Source: Spirochaeta cellobiosiphila DSM 17781
Lineage (GTDB): Bacteria; Spirochaetota; Spirochaetia; DSM-17781
DNA: 64,000 nt
Assembly (NCBI RefSeq): GCF_000426705.1
Contig: NZ_KE384557.1
Span: forward strand, 261,758 to 325,757
Direction of reading: 5' to 3'
Made by a program: the position numbers and the translations under genes. How positions within the stretch are numbered: position 1 is the stretch's first letter; every line of letters starts with the position of its first letter. Of this stretch, positions 53,133-61,916 are shown one piece after another. Under the pieces are notes generated by a model. It was not told the origin of the DNA. It saw nothing but the letters and a program-made list of their open reading frames with translations, and ran no database searches.

Positions 53133-53208
53133 GTTAAATACTTTTGTCAGTATTGACTTAGAATTAGAGTGATATTAGTATTTAACTAGGTTGGTTCACC
53201 GAACTAAC
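53133..53208 (+). promoter_or_regulatory. nag operon promoter with two pairs of inverted repeats
   Basis: TTGACT (53153-53158), a 17-nt spacer and TAGTAT (53176-53181) form the promoter. GTTAAATACT (53133-53142) and AGTATTTAAC (53177-53186) are a perfect 10-bp inverted repeat around it, the second copy covering the -10. Just downstream, GTTGGTTC-ACC-GAACTAAC (53190-53208, 7 of 8 pairs) resembles a ROK-type operator. The ROK repressor encoded at 55.3 kb is the likely ligand of one of them. Confidence 0.6.
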
Positions 53209-53245
53209 AAAATACGAAAGAAGACTTTCATGTAGGAGTTAAGCT

Positions 53246-54421
53246 ATGAACAGAATTGTTCTATACAACGCTACTGTTTATACAGGTATTACAAAAGTTG
53301 AAAAATCTGCTGTTCTTATTGAAGATGGTCTTATTGCAGATGTCTTTTCCCAAAAGAGATTTGAACAGAAAAATTTTGGAGCTTCTACTAAATTATACGA
53401 TTTAGAAGGGGCATATGTGACCCCGGGTTTGATCGATACACACATTCATGGTCTTCATGGCTATGGTACAGATGACTGTACTATTGAAGCTATTCTTGCG
53501 ATGAGTGATGCCTTAACCGAGTATGGTGTAACAGGATTCTGTCCTACTATCTACCCTCAGGCTGATGAGAACTTTATGGGATCCATAAAGGCTAGTGCCG
53601 GGGCCATGGGGAAGGAAAAGGGTGCCCATATCCTAGGACTTCATTTGGAAGGTCCCTTTATTAATCCGGAAAAGAAAGGTGTTCAGATTCCTGAGCATAT
53701 GAAAAGTGTGGACATGGATCTCATGCGATCCTTCTATAAAGCGGCAGGGGGGAATATTGTAAATATGACCGTAGCCCCTGAGCTTAAGAATATGCGTGAG
53801 CTGGCGATCTACTGCTCTCGTAAAGGCATAACCCTCCAGGCAGGACATTCCAATGCGACCTACGATCAAATGAGGGAAGGGATGGAAGCAGGCATTACCC
53901 ACTCTACTCACTTTTTTAATGCTATGCGTTCTATGCACCATAGAGATCCGGGCTTGGTGGGGGCTATTCTGATTCACCCTGAATTAACGTGTGAATTGAT
54001 TGCTGATGGTGAACATGTTCATCCTGCGATTATTCAGTTATTGGTGAAGGAAAAAGCTGCAGATAAGATTTGTTTGGTAACAGATGCACTCAAACCTACG
54101 GGGCAAAAAGCGAAATGTCTCTTTGCTAATAATGAAGAAGTGTACCTGGGAGAAGATGGTATCTTCCATCGTGTTAAGGATGATGTCATCGCTGGTTCGG
54201 CTCTTACCTTGAATAGAGGGGTAGCCAATATGGTCGAATTTGGTGTATCTCGTACGGACGCTATTACTATGGCGACCTTGTCACCAGCAGGTATTATGGG
54301 CTTTGAGCATCAAATGGGAAGTTTGATTCCCGGCCGATTTGCAAACATCGCTGTATTTGATCATGAGTTCAATGCGAAAGCTACCTTGGTGCGTGGCCAA
54401 TTTTGTAAGAAGGATATTTAA
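53246..54421 (+). CDS. nagA: N-acetylglucosamine-6-phosphate deacetylase
   Basis: A 391-residue amidohydrolase that removes acetate from GlcNAc-6-phosphate. Metal motifs: the entry [18 protein letters not shown] (HxH), [14 protein letters not shown] (Glu), [12 protein letters not shown] (His) and [12 protein letters not shown] (His), and the catalytic Asp in [10 protein letters not shown]. First gene of an operon: nagB follows after 11 nt, then a ROK regulator, a ROK kinase and transketolase. Its promoter carries symmetric operators. AGGAG sits before the ATG. Confidence 0.95.
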   Translation: MNRIVLYNATVYTGITKVEKSAVLIEDGLIADVFSQKRFEQKNFGASTKLYDLEGAYVTPGLIDTHIHGLHGYGTDDCTIEAILAMSDALTEYGVTGFCPTIYPQADENFMGSIKASAGAMGKEKGAHILGLHLEGPFINPEKKGVQIPEHMKSVDMDLMRSFYKAAGGNIVNMTVAPELKNMRELAIYCSRKGITLQAGHSNATYDQMREGMEAGITHSTHFFNAMRSMHHRDPGLVGAILIHPELTCELIADGEHVHPAIIQLLVKEKAADKICLVTDALKPTGQKAKCLFANNEEVYLGEDGIFHRVKDDVIAGSALTLNRGVANMVEFGVSRTDAITMATLSPAGIMGFEHQMGSLIPGRFANIAVFDHEFNAKATLVRGQFCKKDI

Positions 54422-54432
54422 GGAGACTCTTT

Positions 54433-55242
54433 ATGCGATTAATTATACAAGAAGATTATCAAAAGCTTAGCCGATGGGCTGCTGCTTACATAGCAAGGCG
54501 GATTAATCAATTCCAGCCTAGGGCAGACAAACCTTTTGTCCTTGGTTTGCCTACAGGTTCCAGTCCGTTAGGGATGTATAAGGAACTGATTGAACTGTAT
54601 AAACAATCCAAGGTCAGCTTTCAGAATGTTGTGACCTTTAATATGGATGAGTACAGAGGCTTAGGACCTGAGGATGAACAAAGCTATCACCGCTTTATGT
54701 GGGATAATTTTTTCAGTCATATTGATATTAATAAAGACAATGTTAACATTCTCAATGGTTTGGCTGAAGATCCAGAAGCGGAATGCAAGGGTTATGAGGA
54801 TAAGATGGCTTCCTATGGAGGCATTGATCTCTTTGTAGGAGGAATAGGTCCTGATGGGCATATCGCCTTCAATGAACCTGGATCCAGTTTGTCCTCTAGA
54901 ACCAGGATTAAGACTTTGACCTACGATACGAAAGTAGCGAATTCCCGATTCTTTGATAACAAGGTAGAACAGGTGCCCACTGAATCTCTTACTGTGGGAG
55001 TAGGGACGATCATGGATTCCAAGGAAGTTCTTATTCTGGTTAACGGTCATAATAAGGCCCGTGCTCTCGAACATGCTGTGGAGCAGGGGGTAAATCATAT
55101 GTGGACTATTAGTTGTCTCCAGCTACATCCTCACGGTATTATAGTTTGTGACGAAGAATCTACTTTTGAACTCAAGGTAGGTACTGTTAAGTATTTTAAG
55201 GATATTGAAGAAACGAATTTAGATCCTGATTCTATGATCTAG
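54433..55242 (+). CDS. nagB: Glucosamine-6-phosphate deaminase
   Basis: A 269-residue enzyme that converts glucosamine-6-phosphate to fructose-6-phosphate and ammonia. Motifs are complete: [16 protein letters not shown] (about 35-50), FNMDEYRGL (about 71), [23 protein letters not shown] (about 136-158), and the C-terminal [16 protein letters not shown]. Length is near the usual 266. It ties amino-sugar breakdown, perhaps of chitin or peptidoglycan, to glycolysis and, through the downstream transketolase, to the pentose phosphate pathway. Confidence 0.96.
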   Translation: MRLIIQEDYQKLSRWAAAYIARRINQFQPRADKPFVLGLPTGSSPLGMYKELIELYKQSKVSFQNVVTFNMDEYRGLGPEDEQSYHRFMWDNFFSHIDINKDNVNILNGLAEDPEAECKGYEDKMASYGGIDLFVGGIGPDGHIAFNEPGSSLSSRTRIKTLTYDTKVANSRFFDNKVEQVPTESLTVGVGTIMDSKEVLILVNGHNKARALEHAVEQGVNHMWTISCLQLHPHGIIVCDEESTFELKVGTVKYFKDIEETNLDPDSMI

Positions 55243-55266
55243 GTAGCTCTTAAAGGATAATAGTAT

Positions 55267-56418
55267 ATGGTTGCTGGTAATCAAGCCTTTCAAAAACAAG
55301 CTAATGTGGCTCTCGTTCTTAAGCTTATTAGGGAATACAACCTTATTAGCCGGATTGAGCTCTCACGTCAGCTAGGACTGAAAAAGTCTACTGTTACCAA
55401 TATTATTAATGAGCTATTGGAATATAACCTTGTAGAAATACGTAAGGAAGGGGATGCTTCCCAGGCGGGGGGCCGTAAGCCTGTCTATCTTGGTATTAAT
55501 CCCCGTATGGGTTCCATTCTGGGATTAGAACTGGAAGTGGGGTATTTTCGAGCGATTCTTTGTGATATTACAGGACAGGAATTGTGGTCTAAAGTAGAAG
55601 AGATTCCCAAAGGTCCCATTGATAATGTTTTTTTTAGGGTTTTAAAACGCTTGGATAGTGATATTAAAGCCCAGCGTATCCCCCTTTTGGCTATTGGTGT
55701 GGGTGTTTCTGCTATTGTAAATCATAAAGAGGGCCTCCTTTCTTATAGCCATTCCTGGAAATTGGAAGAGTTTGATTTCTACAATAAGATATCCATGAAG
55801 ATGGATATTCCTGTTTTTTTTGAAAATGACAGTAATTGCTGTGCCTGGGGAGAGCTTTGGAAGAAGCATGGTATATATCAGAACTTCCTTTATGTTCTGT
55901 CCCGATTTCATTATCACAACTTACGAACTACCGATATACCCGGCGTAGGTTTAGGTATGGTAGTGAGAGGTCAGGTCGTTTACGGCTCCTCCTATCGTGC
56001 TGGTGATTTTTGTACCAACGATTGGGACGTTCCCGGTACAGAATATTTAGATATGACCAGAGATGAGTTACTTTCTATTGGTCAGGATAAGGATTTGATG
56101 ATTAAGTTTATGACCAATATTTTTCGTAAGTTATCGGTCACTTTTAGTTTATTTAATCCAGATTCCATCATTCTGGGGGGGGACATTCAATATTATAGAG
56201 AGTTGCTTCCTCAAGTCATGGATAACTTAAAAGGAGATAGTTGGTTCCAGGATGGTTCTAATCAAAGCAAAATTCATTTTAATCGTTCCGGGGATAAGGA
56301 AATCCCCTATGGGGCAGCGGCTTTTGTTTTAGACAATCTGTATTCCTTACCCCAAGTAGGGAATAAAACAGGTAAAGTCTCATTTGATTGGGATCATGTG
56401 TTAATGAGAACTCACTAA
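55267..56418 (+). CDS. ROK-family transcriptional repressor (NagC-type)
   Basis: A 383-residue ROK protein with an N-terminal winged helix (about 15-65: EYNLISRIELSRQLGLKKSTVTNIINELLEYNLV). The ROK domain keeps the sugar-site core (FENDSNCCAWGE) but lacks the CxCGxxGCxE zinc site of kinases and of Mlc/NagC-type repressors: at that place it reads YRAGDFCTNDWDVPGTEYLD. It is likely the repressor of the nag operon, induced by GlcNAc-6-phosphate or a related sugar phosphate. The ATG is preceded by AAAGGAT and lies 24 nt after nagB. Confidence 0.9.
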   Translation: MVAGNQAFQKQANVALVLKLIREYNLISRIELSRQLGLKKSTVTNIINELLEYNLVEIRKEGDASQAGGRKPVYLGINPRMGSILGLELEVGYFRAILCDITGQELWSKVEEIPKGPIDNVFFRVLKRLDSDIKAQRIPLLAIGVGVSAIVNHKEGLLSYSHSWKLEEFDFYNKISMKMDIPVFFENDSNCCAWGELWKKHGIYQNFLYVLSRFHYHNLRTTDIPGVGLGMVVRGQVVYGSSYRAGDFCTNDWDVPGTEYLDMTRDELLSIGQDKDLMIKFMTNIFRKLSVTFSLFNPDSIILGGDIQYYRELLPQVMDNLKGDSWFQDGSNQSKIHFNRSGDKEIPYGAAAFVLDNLYSLPQVGNKTGKVSFDWDHVLMRTH

Positions 56419-56422
56419 TATT

Positions 56423-57379
56423 ATGAAATACGCGATAGGTGTTGATATAGGTGGAACAACCATTAAAGGGGTTGTTTATCAGGAAGATGGAACTTTTAGT
56501 GAGATCATGAGAATCCCTACCAGGAATAGCCTGGGAGAAACTCAAGTTCTTCCAGCTCTTGATCAGATGGTTCATTCTCTCATGAAGGGGCAGGATGGCC
56601 AGCTTGTAGGGATTGGTGCAGGATCTCCAGGCTTGGTTGATGAAGAGGGAAATTTGTTCGGTTCAGCTGTTAACATTCCCGGTTGGGGAAAATTCCCTCT
56701 GCGTCAACATATTCAGGATACTTATAATGTGGCTGCCTTTGTGTCCAATGATGTGAATTTGTCTGCCTATGGTGAATACAGACAAGGTGTCGGAAAGGGT
56801 TCATCCAGTCTTGTTTGTATTAATCTGGGAACCGGTGTTGGTGCCGGACTAGTTTTACAAGGTCAATTGTATGCCGGTTATACGGGAATGGCTGGTGAAA
56901 TAGGCCATGTTATTGTTGAAGAAGGGGGCCGCTTATGCAGTTGTGGTCTCCATGGCTGTCTGGAACGTTATAGTTCTGCTACGGGAATTAATGAATCAGC
57001 ACATCTCTTAATTGAGCAGTTTGATACTCCTTTTGCTCAATTAATTAGAGAAAAAAGTGATCCCTTATACCCTACGGCCAAGGATGTTTATCTTTTTCTT
57101 GATAAAGGGGACGCCTTAGCGAAGGCTATTCATGACATAAGCTGTCGTATGCTCGCCAAAGCCATTGGACAAAGTGCCCAGATTCTTAACCCTTCTCTTT
57201 TTGTCTTAGGCGGGGGTGTTATGGAGGCAGGTGATGTTATTTTAAATCAAGTTCGGGATTATTTGGACGATTATGTTTTGCCAATGGCCCGTAATGATGT
57301 TAAAATTGCCAGGGCTTTGTTAGGTGAAAAGGCAGGTGTGTATGGTGCTGCCTTATATGGATGGGACAGTTGTTCTTGA
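56423..57379 (+). CDS. ROK-family sugar kinase (glucokinase or N-acetylglucosamine kinase)
   Basis: A 318-residue kinase. ATP loop VDIGGTTIKGVVY (about 6-18), sugar-binding GAGSPGLVD and SNDVNLSAYGE (catalytic Asp in the latter), second phosphate loop LGTGVGAGLVL, and the full zinc site CSCGLHGCLERY. The ExGH motif occurs as GEIGHVIVEE. The protein has no HTH, unlike its upstream neighbour 4 nt away. In a nag operon a GlcNAc or glucosamine kinase is likely, but glucokinase is equally possible by sequence. Confidence 0.92.
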   Translation: MKYAIGVDIGGTTIKGVVYQEDGTFSEIMRIPTRNSLGETQVLPALDQMVHSLMKGQDGQLVGIGAGSPGLVDEEGNLFGSAVNIPGWGKFPLRQHIQDTYNVAAFVSNDVNLSAYGEYRQGVGKGSSSLVCINLGTGVGAGLVLQGQLYAGYTGMAGEIGHVIVEEGGRLCSCGLHGCLERYSSATGINESAHLLIEQFDTPFAQLIREKSDPLYPTAKDVYLFLDKGDALAKAIHDISCRMLAKAIGQSAQILNPSLFVLGGGVMEAGDVILNQVRDYLDDYVLPMARNDVKIARALLGEKAGVYGAALYGWDSCS

Positions 57380-57436
57380 CAGCTTAGACAGAGTTTAGCA
57401 TAATTTTCCAACAAGTTCTCATTACAGGAGTATCAA

Positions 57437-59386
57437 ATGAACCTATCTGCAATGAAATCCATTGCTAAATCAATTCGCTCATTATCTATGGATGCTGTTC
57501 AAAAAGCGAATTCTGGACATCCCGGTTTACCTATGGGTTGTGCGGAAATCGGTGCTGTTTTATATGGACAGGATATAAACATCAATCCCAGTGAATCAGA
57601 CTGGATTAACCGAGATAGATTTGTCTTGTCCGCCGGACATGGCTCTGCTTTTCTTTATAGCCTTCTTCATTTGTCTGGTTTTAACTTGTCCATAGATGAT
57701 CTAAAACAATTCAGACAAGTTGGTTCCTTAACTCCCGGGCATCCCGAATATGGGTTAACTCATGGTGTTGAGACAACGACAGGACCCCTAGGTCAGGGTT
57801 TTGTAAATGCTGTAGGAATGGCTTTAGCCCAGGAATGGTTCGGGGCTAAGTTTAATACATCTGAACATAAGATATTCGATCATTACGTATATACCCTGGC
57901 AGGTGACGGCTGTATGATGGAAGGTATCACTTCTGAAGCCGCCAGCTTTGCAGGGACACAGAAATTAGGTCGACTTATTGCTATATATGATTCTAATAAC
58001 ATTACGATTGAAGGGGATACTAAAATCGCCTTTACTGAAAATGTTGCTGACAGATACAAAGCTTATGGTTGGCAGGTTTTGGTTGGTGATGGTCATAATC
58101 CGGAAGAAGTGGCTAAGTTATTAGCAGAAGGTAGGGCAGACACTAGCCGGCCTACTATTATTATTCTTAAGACTATCATTGGTTTTGGAGCTCCCACCAA
58201 AGCGGGTACTGCTGGGGTTCATGGTGCTGCTTTAGGTGCTGAGGAATTGGCAAAAACCAAGGAAGCTTTAGGGATTCCCAATGAAGATTTCTGGGTAGAT
58301 CCTGAAGCTACAGAATTCTTCAAACAGCGAAGAGTGGAATGGCAAAGTAAGTATGACTCTTGGAAGTCTCTCTATGATGCCTGGGCTAAAGCAAATCCAT
58401 CCTTAAAAGAAGAGCTTGAATCTTATTTGGAAGGTGTTCCTGATCTTAGCAAGGTTACCTGGCCTGATTTTAAAGTCGGTGATGCTGTGGCCACCCGTAA
58501 AGCTTCTGGTAAAGTTATTGAAGCCTTTACTAAGACTTTAACCAATGTGATTGGTGGATCAGCTGACCTTAGTCCAAGTAATAATTCTGTTATTACAGGT
58601 AAGGAATATTTTAGTCCTGCTACAAGAGAAGGTGTAAACCTTCATTATGGGGTAAGAGAGCATGCTATGGGTGCTATTGCCAACGGTATTGCCCTTTATG
58701 GGGGATTAACCACGTTCTGTGCTACTTTCCTCGTTTTTGCAGATTATATGAGACATACTGTTCGTTTAGCTTCTTTGATGGAATTACCTGTTATTTATGT
58801 CTTTACCCATGATTCTATCTTTGTTGGTGAAGACGGTCCTACTCATCAACCTATTGAACATGTTGCTTCTTTGAGAATGATTCCTGGTATGCAGGTATTT
58901 AGACCGGCAGATGCTCAGGAAACGATTGAAGCCTGGAAATGGGCCTTAGCCTCAGGAGATGCTCCTACTGCTTTAATTCTTACAAGACAGAATTTAACTG
59001 TATTCCCTAAACCGGAAGGTTGGCAGAGTGATGCTGCCCGTGGTGCTTATATTGCCAAGGATTGTGATGGTACACCAGATACCGTTTTGGTTGCTACTGG
59101 ATCTGAAGTAAATATGGCCATGGAAGCTGCTGAGATCAGTGGACGAAAGGTGAGAGTTGTTTCTTTAACCAGTCGAGAGAGATTCTTGAATGAAGATAAA
59201 GAGTTCCAATCTTCAATCATACCTGAAGGGGTCCGAAGTATCGGTGTTGAAGCTGGTTCTGAGTTCGGTTGGTATAAGATCGTTGATGAAACCTTTACTA
59301 TTAACCGCTTTGGTGAATCAGGTAAAGGAAATGAAGTGGCTGAATCTATCGGTTTCACTGCTGATAAGCTCTCGGAATTGATATAG
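57437..59386 (+). CDS. tkt: Transketolase
   Basis: A 649-residue thiamine-diphosphate enzyme of the pentose phosphate pathway that moves two-carbon units between sugar phosphates. Motifs: SGHPGLPMGCAEI (about 27-39), TTGPLGQGF (about 114), the cofactor motif GDGCMMEGITSEA with NNITIEG (about 155-193), and the transketolase segment VGEDGPTHQPIEH (about 455). Length fits the single-chain type. It is last in the nag run, 57 nt after the kinase gene, and ends in a strong terminator, though it may have its own promoter too. Confidence 0.97.
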   Translation: MNLSAMKSIAKSIRSLSMDAVQKANSGHPGLPMGCAEIGAVLYGQDININPSESDWINRDRFVLSAGHGSAFLYSLLHLSGFNLSIDDLKQFRQVGSLTPGHPEYGLTHGVETTTGPLGQGFVNAVGMALAQEWFGAKFNTSEHKIFDHYVYTLAGDGCMMEGITSEAASFAGTQKLGRLIAIYDSNNITIEGDTKIAFTENVADRYKAYGWQVLVGDGHNPEEVAKLLAEGRADTSRPTIIILKTIIGFGAPTKAGTAGVHGAALGAEELAKTKEALGIPNEDFWVDPEATEFFKQRRVEWQSKYDSWKSLYDAWAKANPSLKEELESYLEGVPDLSKVTWPDFKVGDAVATRKASGKVIEAFTKTLTNVIGGSADLSPSNNSVITGKEYFSPATREGVNLHYGVREHAMGAIANGIALYGGLTTFCATFLVFADYMRHTVRLASLMELPVIYVFTHDSIFVGEDGPTHQPIEHVASLRMIPGMQVFRPADAQETIEAWKWALASGDAPTALILTRQNLTVFPKPEGWQSDAARGAYIAKDCDGTPDTVLVATGSEVNMAMEAAEISGRKVRVVSLTSRERFLNEDKEFQSSIIPEGVRSIGVEAGSEFGWYKIVDETFTINRFGESGKGNEVAESIGFTADKLSELI

Positions 59387-59402
59387 TCTAAAACACAAAA
59401 CG

Positions 59403-59426
59403 GCCCTCCTTATGGGAGGGCTTTTT
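59403..59426 (+). terminator. Rho-independent terminator after transketolase
   Basis: GCCCTCC-TTAT-GGGAGGGC (59403-59421) is followed by five T. Confidence 0.92.
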
Positions 59427-59492
59427 CATTGAAAGTTCCTATAAAGTCCTATCCTCTATTATGAGAATGGGGTGTAATTGGTTTGAAATATA

Positions 59493-61055
59493 TCAGTTCT
59501 GACGGTAATGGCAACCTATACTCTGTTTGTTATGTAAAGCAGAGGTGGTGATGATTCCTGCTGATATGACCGCATTGCGAAGTTCTATGATATATCGTGT
59601 CAGGGGAGCTTCCTTGTAGAATTTCATGATACGGTGACCATGATAATCAAGATCGGCTTTTGCCCTTTCCAAACCTCTTTTATCCCGTACTATACCCACA
59701 TAATTCCACATGGTTAATTGAATAAGGTTTAGATCTTGCTTGAGTAACAAAGGATCTGTCTCTTCATCACCTGTAGGAGTTTCCCATAGGGGAATGGAGT
59801 CAAACCTTTCTTTGCTAATGAATTCACTTTTGGCTAAAATGGAATCAGCTGCGTATTTACCCCATAAGGCTCCTTCCAATAGGCTCGAGGAGGCTAATCG
59901 GTTAGCACCATGTAGTCCTGTACAACTCACTTCTCCTACGGCGTAAAGATTTTTTATACTGGTCTGGCCTTCTGTGTTTACTTTAATACCCCCGCAAAAA
60001 TAATGAGCTGCGGGCACAATGGGGATTGGTTCTGTTCTAATATCAATACCGACAGATAAACAAGTATTGAAGATCTTAGTAAATCGTTTCTCAATAGGTA
60101 CTTCTCCTTCATAGTAAGAAGCCAGGTCGAGGAACATGTAGTTTTTACCGCTATTAGTCATTTCATTGTATATAGCTCTGGCCACCACATCTCGAGGGGC
60201 CAAATCAGCGTCTGGATGATAGTCTGACATGAAGGTACGCCCTTCATGGTTAATGAGTTTTGCCCCTTCTCCCCGAAGGCTTTCTGATATTAGGAAGCCC
60301 TTGATATCACGGTGGAAGAGACTGGTCGGATGGAATTGTACAAACTCTGAATTAATAATATCTGCACCTGTTCGATAGGCCATACTCATACCATCACCTG
60401 TACTGGCTTTATTGTTTGTTGTATGCTGATAGAGATATCCAACTCCACCAGTGGCTAGTATGACATTCTGACTGAGGAACGTTATGACTTCCTGGGTTTC
60501 GTTGTTGAGGGTATAGACTCCCATTACTTCCCTTTGCCTATACCTTTCCTGTCCATCAAGGGAATGATGATTATTGCTTATTAAGTCGATGGCTGTGTGG
60601 TTGCTCTTGATTTCTATGCCAAGATCCTGAGCGTGTTTGATCAGTGATGTTTGAATAGCTTCTCCACTTCGATCTTCATAGTGGAGTATACGTCGTATTG
60701 AGTGGGCTGCTTCTTCTGTATAATCCCAATTACCTTGGTTGTTTTTATTAAAAGGGACATTTGCTTCATTAATGAGAAAATCAAAGACCAGTTTAGGTCC
60801 GTCTTTAGCAAAAGCTCTGACAGCTTCTGTACTATTGTAATGGCACCCTGCTGTGAGAATATCCTTTACTAGTTGTTCCTCTGTATCTTCCTGTCTATAG
60901 GCGATGATACCACCTTGGGCATGGTGGGTATTATTTTTTTCTATTGCCTGATTTTTTGTTAGTACAAGGACGGTTTTGCCTGCTTTCTTTAGATGGATAG
61001 CTCCACTTAATCCGGCTACTCCTGTTCCTATAATAATGACATCATATATTTTCAA
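59493..61055 (-). CDS. nadB: L-aspartate oxidase
   Basis: A 520-residue FAD enzyme that makes iminoaspartate, first step of NAD synthesis. The FAD loop is IIGTGVAGLSGAIHLKKAG (about 8-26), followed by THHAQGGI, the active-site region FVQFHPTSL, ESLRGEGAKL, and PAAHYFCGGI. The C-terminal CTGLHGANRLASSSLLEGALWG is typical. The start is a TTG whose region overlaps the end of nadC by 14 nt. No nadA (quinolinate synthase) is present here, so it must lie elsewhere or outside the window. Confidence 0.96.
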   Translation of the reverse strand: MKIYDVIIIGTGVAGLSGAIHLKKAGKTVLVLTKNQAIEKNNTHHAQGGIIAYRQEDTEEQLVKDILTAGCHYNSTEAVRAFAKDGPKLVFDFLINEANVPFNKNNQGNWDYTEEAAHSIRRILHYEDRSGEAIQTSLIKHAQDLGIEIKSNHTAIDLISNNHHSLDGQERYRQREVMGVYTLNNETQEVITFLSQNVILATGGVGYLYQHTTNNKASTGDGMSMAYRTGADIINSEFVQFHPTSLFHRDIKGFLISESLRGEGAKLINHEGRTFMSDYHPDADLAPRDVVARAIYNEMTNSGKNYMFLDLASYYEGEVPIEKRFTKIFNTCLSVGIDIRTEPIPIVPAAHYFCGGIKVNTEGQTSIKNLYAVGEVSCTGLHGANRLASSSLLEGALWGKYAADSILAKSEFISKERFDSIPLWETPTGDEETDPLLLKQDLNLIQLTMWNYVGIVRDKRGLERAKADLDYHGHRIMKFYKEAPLTRYIIELRNAVISAGIITTSALHNKQSIGCHYRQN

Positions 61056-61893
61056 TGTTGGTTTGTTTCCTCATGCTAAAATCGAAAACCTTTACAGAGT
61101 GGGTTAGTGCCCCCACAGAGATAAAATCAACACCTGTGAGGGATACTTCTTTGATTCTCTCGAGGGTCATATTACCGCTTGCTTCTGTTTCTGCTTTGTC
61201 ACCTATGATGGTAACGGCTTGTTTGAGCATCTCTGTTGTCATATTGTCCAGGAGGATTCTATCTACTGAGCAGGCAAGGGCTTCTTCTATCTCATTCAGA
61301 TTACGGGTTTCTACTTCTATCTTGAATTGAGTATCCCATTTTTTACGTACTCTCTTTACTGCTTCTGTTATGCTTCCTGCGGCATCTATATGGTTATCTT
61401 TAATCATAACCATATCATGAAGGCCCATACGATGGTTGGTTCCCCCCCCACAGTTCACAGCATATTTTTCCAGGAATCTTAATCCGGGAATGGTTTTTCT
61501 GGTGTCTAATATCCTGGTTTTTCCTTCCAGTTCTGCACAGTATTGGGCGGTTGCTGTGGCTATTCCGCTTAAATGGCCCAGGTAATTAAGAGCTGTTCGC
61601 TCTCCTTCTAATAAGGCGAAGGTAGGTCCTGTTAAGCGGGCAATTGTATCCTTTTCCTTCAAAACGTCACCATCACTTTTGAAAAACTCTATCTCGACAG
61701 AAGGATCTATTTGTCTAAATACTTCCTGGTAAACATCGGTGCCTGCCAGGACTCCTGCATCTTTGCTAATGAGATAGACCTGTGAGGTCTCTGTGTCATT
61801 AAATATGGCACGGCTAGTGACATCTCCCTTTTCCAGAAGGTCTTCCTGGAGGGCTGTCTTAACATGATTCATTATAAAAGGATCTAACTTCAT
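61042..61893 (-). CDS. nadC: Quinolinate phosphoribosyltransferase
   Basis: A 283-residue enzyme that joins quinolinate with PRPP to form nicotinate mononucleotide. Motifs: DLLEKGDVTSRAIF (about 17-30), LNYLGHLSGIATATAQY (about 100), the PRPP/quinolinate site DTRKTIPGLRFLEKYAVNCGGGTNHRMGLHD in part (about 130-160), IKDNHI, and LDNMT. The start has no good ribosome-binding site and lies 23 nt after the histidine kinase gene on the same strand, so the three may be one transcript. Confidence 0.96.
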   Translation of the reverse strand: MKLDPFIMNHVKTALQEDLLEKGDVTSRAIFNDTETSQVYLISKDAGVLAGTDVYQEVFRQIDPSVEIEFFKSDGDVLKEKDTIARLTGPTFALLEGERTALNYLGHLSGIATATAQYCAELEGKTRILDTRKTIPGLRFLEKYAVNCGGGTNHRMGLHDMVMIKDNHIDAAGSITEAVKRVRKKWDTQFKIEVETRNLNEIEEALACSVDRILLDNMTTEMLKQAVTIIGDKAETEASGNMTLERIKEVSLTGVDFISVGALTHSVKVFDFSMRKQTNIENI

Positions 61894-61916
61894 TTCAATA
61901 AATTAGCATGTTTCTA

